From Kiloniellales bacterium (GTDB lineage: Bacteria; Pseudomonadota; Alphaproteobacteria; Kiloniellales; JAKSDN01), in NCBI GenBank assembly GCA_022360075.1, contig JAKSDN010001503.1:1-15052 (forward strand): a DNA stretch of 15,052 nt, in the 5' to 3' direction. This document shows positions 14,328 through 15,052 of this stretch, in pieces (position 1 is the first letter of the stretch; every line of letters begins with the position of its first letter). Under the pieces are notes generated by a model. That model made no database searches. It saw nothing but the letters and a program-made list of their open reading frames with translations, and was not told the origin of the DNA. Both the position numbers and the translations under genes were made by a program.

Positions 14328-14386
14328 GCATTCGACGCTACGCTTGAGTCGGCGCCGGCCGGCGATGCAACTTCAACGTCGAATGC
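14328..14386. repeat. Inverted repeat abutting the PPK2 stop codon
   Basis: GCATTCGACG (14328-14337) pairs perfectly with CGTCGAATGC (14377-14386) around a 39-base centre that contains the GC-rich GGCGCCGGCCGGCG. The right arm touches the PPK2 stop (14387-14389), so the hairpin would form right after the ppk2 reading frame in its transcript. There is no U tract. It may act as a terminator or end-protecting stem, or be a dispersed repeat. The rest of the 14213-14386 gap shows nothing else. Confidence 0.5.
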
Positions 14387-15052
14387 TCAGTCCGCCGCGT
14401 CGCCGAGCGCGGCGGCGAGCCGGTCGCAGAAGGTCTTGACCACCTTCACGCGGGCGAAGCGCTTGTCGTTGCCTTCGACCAGGGTCCAGGGCGCGGCCGA
14501 GCTGCTCGTGTACTGCACCATGTCGTTGACGGCCCGTTCGTAGTCGTCCCACTTGTCGCGGTTGCGCCAATCCTCGTCGGTGAGCTTCCAGCGCTTGTAG
14601 GGCGTCTTCTCGCGGAGCTTGAAGCGCGCGAGCTGCTCGTCCTTCGTGATGTGGATCCAGTACTTGACCAGGACGATGCCGTGCTCGATGAGCTGGTTCT
14701 CGAAGTCGTTGATCTCGGCGTAGGAGCGCCGCCACTCGTCCTCGCTCGCGAAGCCCTCGATGCGCTCGACCAGGACCCGGCCGTACCACGAGCGGTCGAA
14801 GATCGTGATATGGCCGGCGCGCGACAGATGGCGCCAGAACCGCCAGAGATAGTGCTGCGCCTTCTCTTCGTCGGTCGGCGCCGCGATTCCGTTGACCTGA
14901 TAGTTGCGGGCATCCAGCCCCTCGTTGATCCGCCGGATCGCGCCGCCCTTGCCCGCGGCGTCCGGGCCTTCGAACAACAGGATGCTCGAGACCTTCTTCG
15001 CCTTCGCGCGCAGGTGCAGGCGATGAAGGCGGGCTTGCAGCTCCACCAGTTG
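14387..15052 (-). CDS. ppk2: Polyphosphate kinase 2 family protein (partial, N-terminus beyond right edge)
   Basis: The C-terminal 221 residues are present and the frame is open at the right edge; a GTG at 15046 is not a credible start because the sequence upstream continues the helix QLVELQARL. Counting from that codon, Walker A GPDAAGKGG is at 27-35 (with LLFE just before), the lid segment PTDEEKAQHYLWRFWRHL at 57-74, the second nucleotide motif FDRSWYGRVLVER at 83-95, then TDEDWRNRDKW (156-166) and the closing VNDMVQYTSSSAAPW (173-187). PPK2 enzymes transfer phosphate between polyphosphate and nucleotides. The C-terminal block fits either a single-domain class I/III enzyme or the second domain of a class II AMP phosphotransferase; the missing part would decide. 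The gene is followed by an inverted repeat. Confidence 0.92.
   Translation of the reverse strand, partial: QLVELQARLHRLHLRAKAKKVSSILLFEGPDAAGKGGAIRRINEGLDARNYQVNGIAAPTDEEKAQHYLWRFWRHLSRAGHITIFDRSWYGRVLVERIEGFASEDEWRRSYAEINDFENQLIEHGIVLVKYWIHITKDEQLARFKLREKTPYKRWKLTDEDWRNRDKWDDYERAVNDMVQYTSSSAAPWTLVEGNDKRFARVKVVKTFCDRLAAALGDAAD

Overview
The window is GC-rich, densely packed chromosomal DNA of an alphaproteobacterial type. The product families and the several kinds of palindromic intergenic repeat suggest a Rhodospirillales-like heterotroph, but no marker gene fixes the taxon. There is no rRNA, tRNA, CRISPR array, transposase, integrase or phage gene. I count 14 protein genes or gene fragments: two are cut by the window edges and one is a decayed remnant.

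Layout. (1) 2-3017, minus strand: a DsbA-fold isomerase, an exported cyclase-family hydrolase, and an ABC ATPase and FtsX/MacB-type permease whose reading frames overlap by 4 bases. The cyclase ends only 23 bases before the ATPase, so those three may be co-transcribed. (2) 3159-3728, plus: a DinB-fold metalloprotein. (3) 3729-4162: a gene-free stretch with two palindromic repeat elements. (4) 4163-4861, minus: an SDR-fold oxidoreductase lacking the classical Tyr/Lys pair. It is divergent from (5) 5187-6560, plus: an MFS exporter with a His-rich tail resembling NreB-type nickel exporters. A compound inverted repeat lies between them. (6) 6645-7592, minus: an exported probable outer-membrane beta-barrel with an FNR/FixK-like site and a hairpin over its start codon. 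(7) 7694-11016: a 5'-truncated GT39/ArnT-like remnant, a GT9 (heptosyltransferase-like) gene and a GT1 (sterol-glucosyltransferase-like) gene. (8) 11107-12354, plus: a second MFS transporter, convergent with (9) 12581-14212, minus: an acyl-CoA synthetase, with a large palindromic element between them. (10) 14387-15052, minus: the C-terminal part of a PPK2 polyphosphate kinase.

Most genes look like independent metabolic or envelope functions, not one pathway. Loose themes are envelope and glycan work (ABC permease, beta-barrel, glycosyltransferases) and possible metal handling (His-tailed exporter, ABC pair). I see no confident new multi-gene system. The most distinctive signals are the different palindromic element types sitting in separate gene gaps, the possible oxygen-responsive promoter plus start-codon hairpin of the orphan beta-barrel gene, the SDR with replaced catalytic residues, and the abrupt glycosyltransferase remnant.
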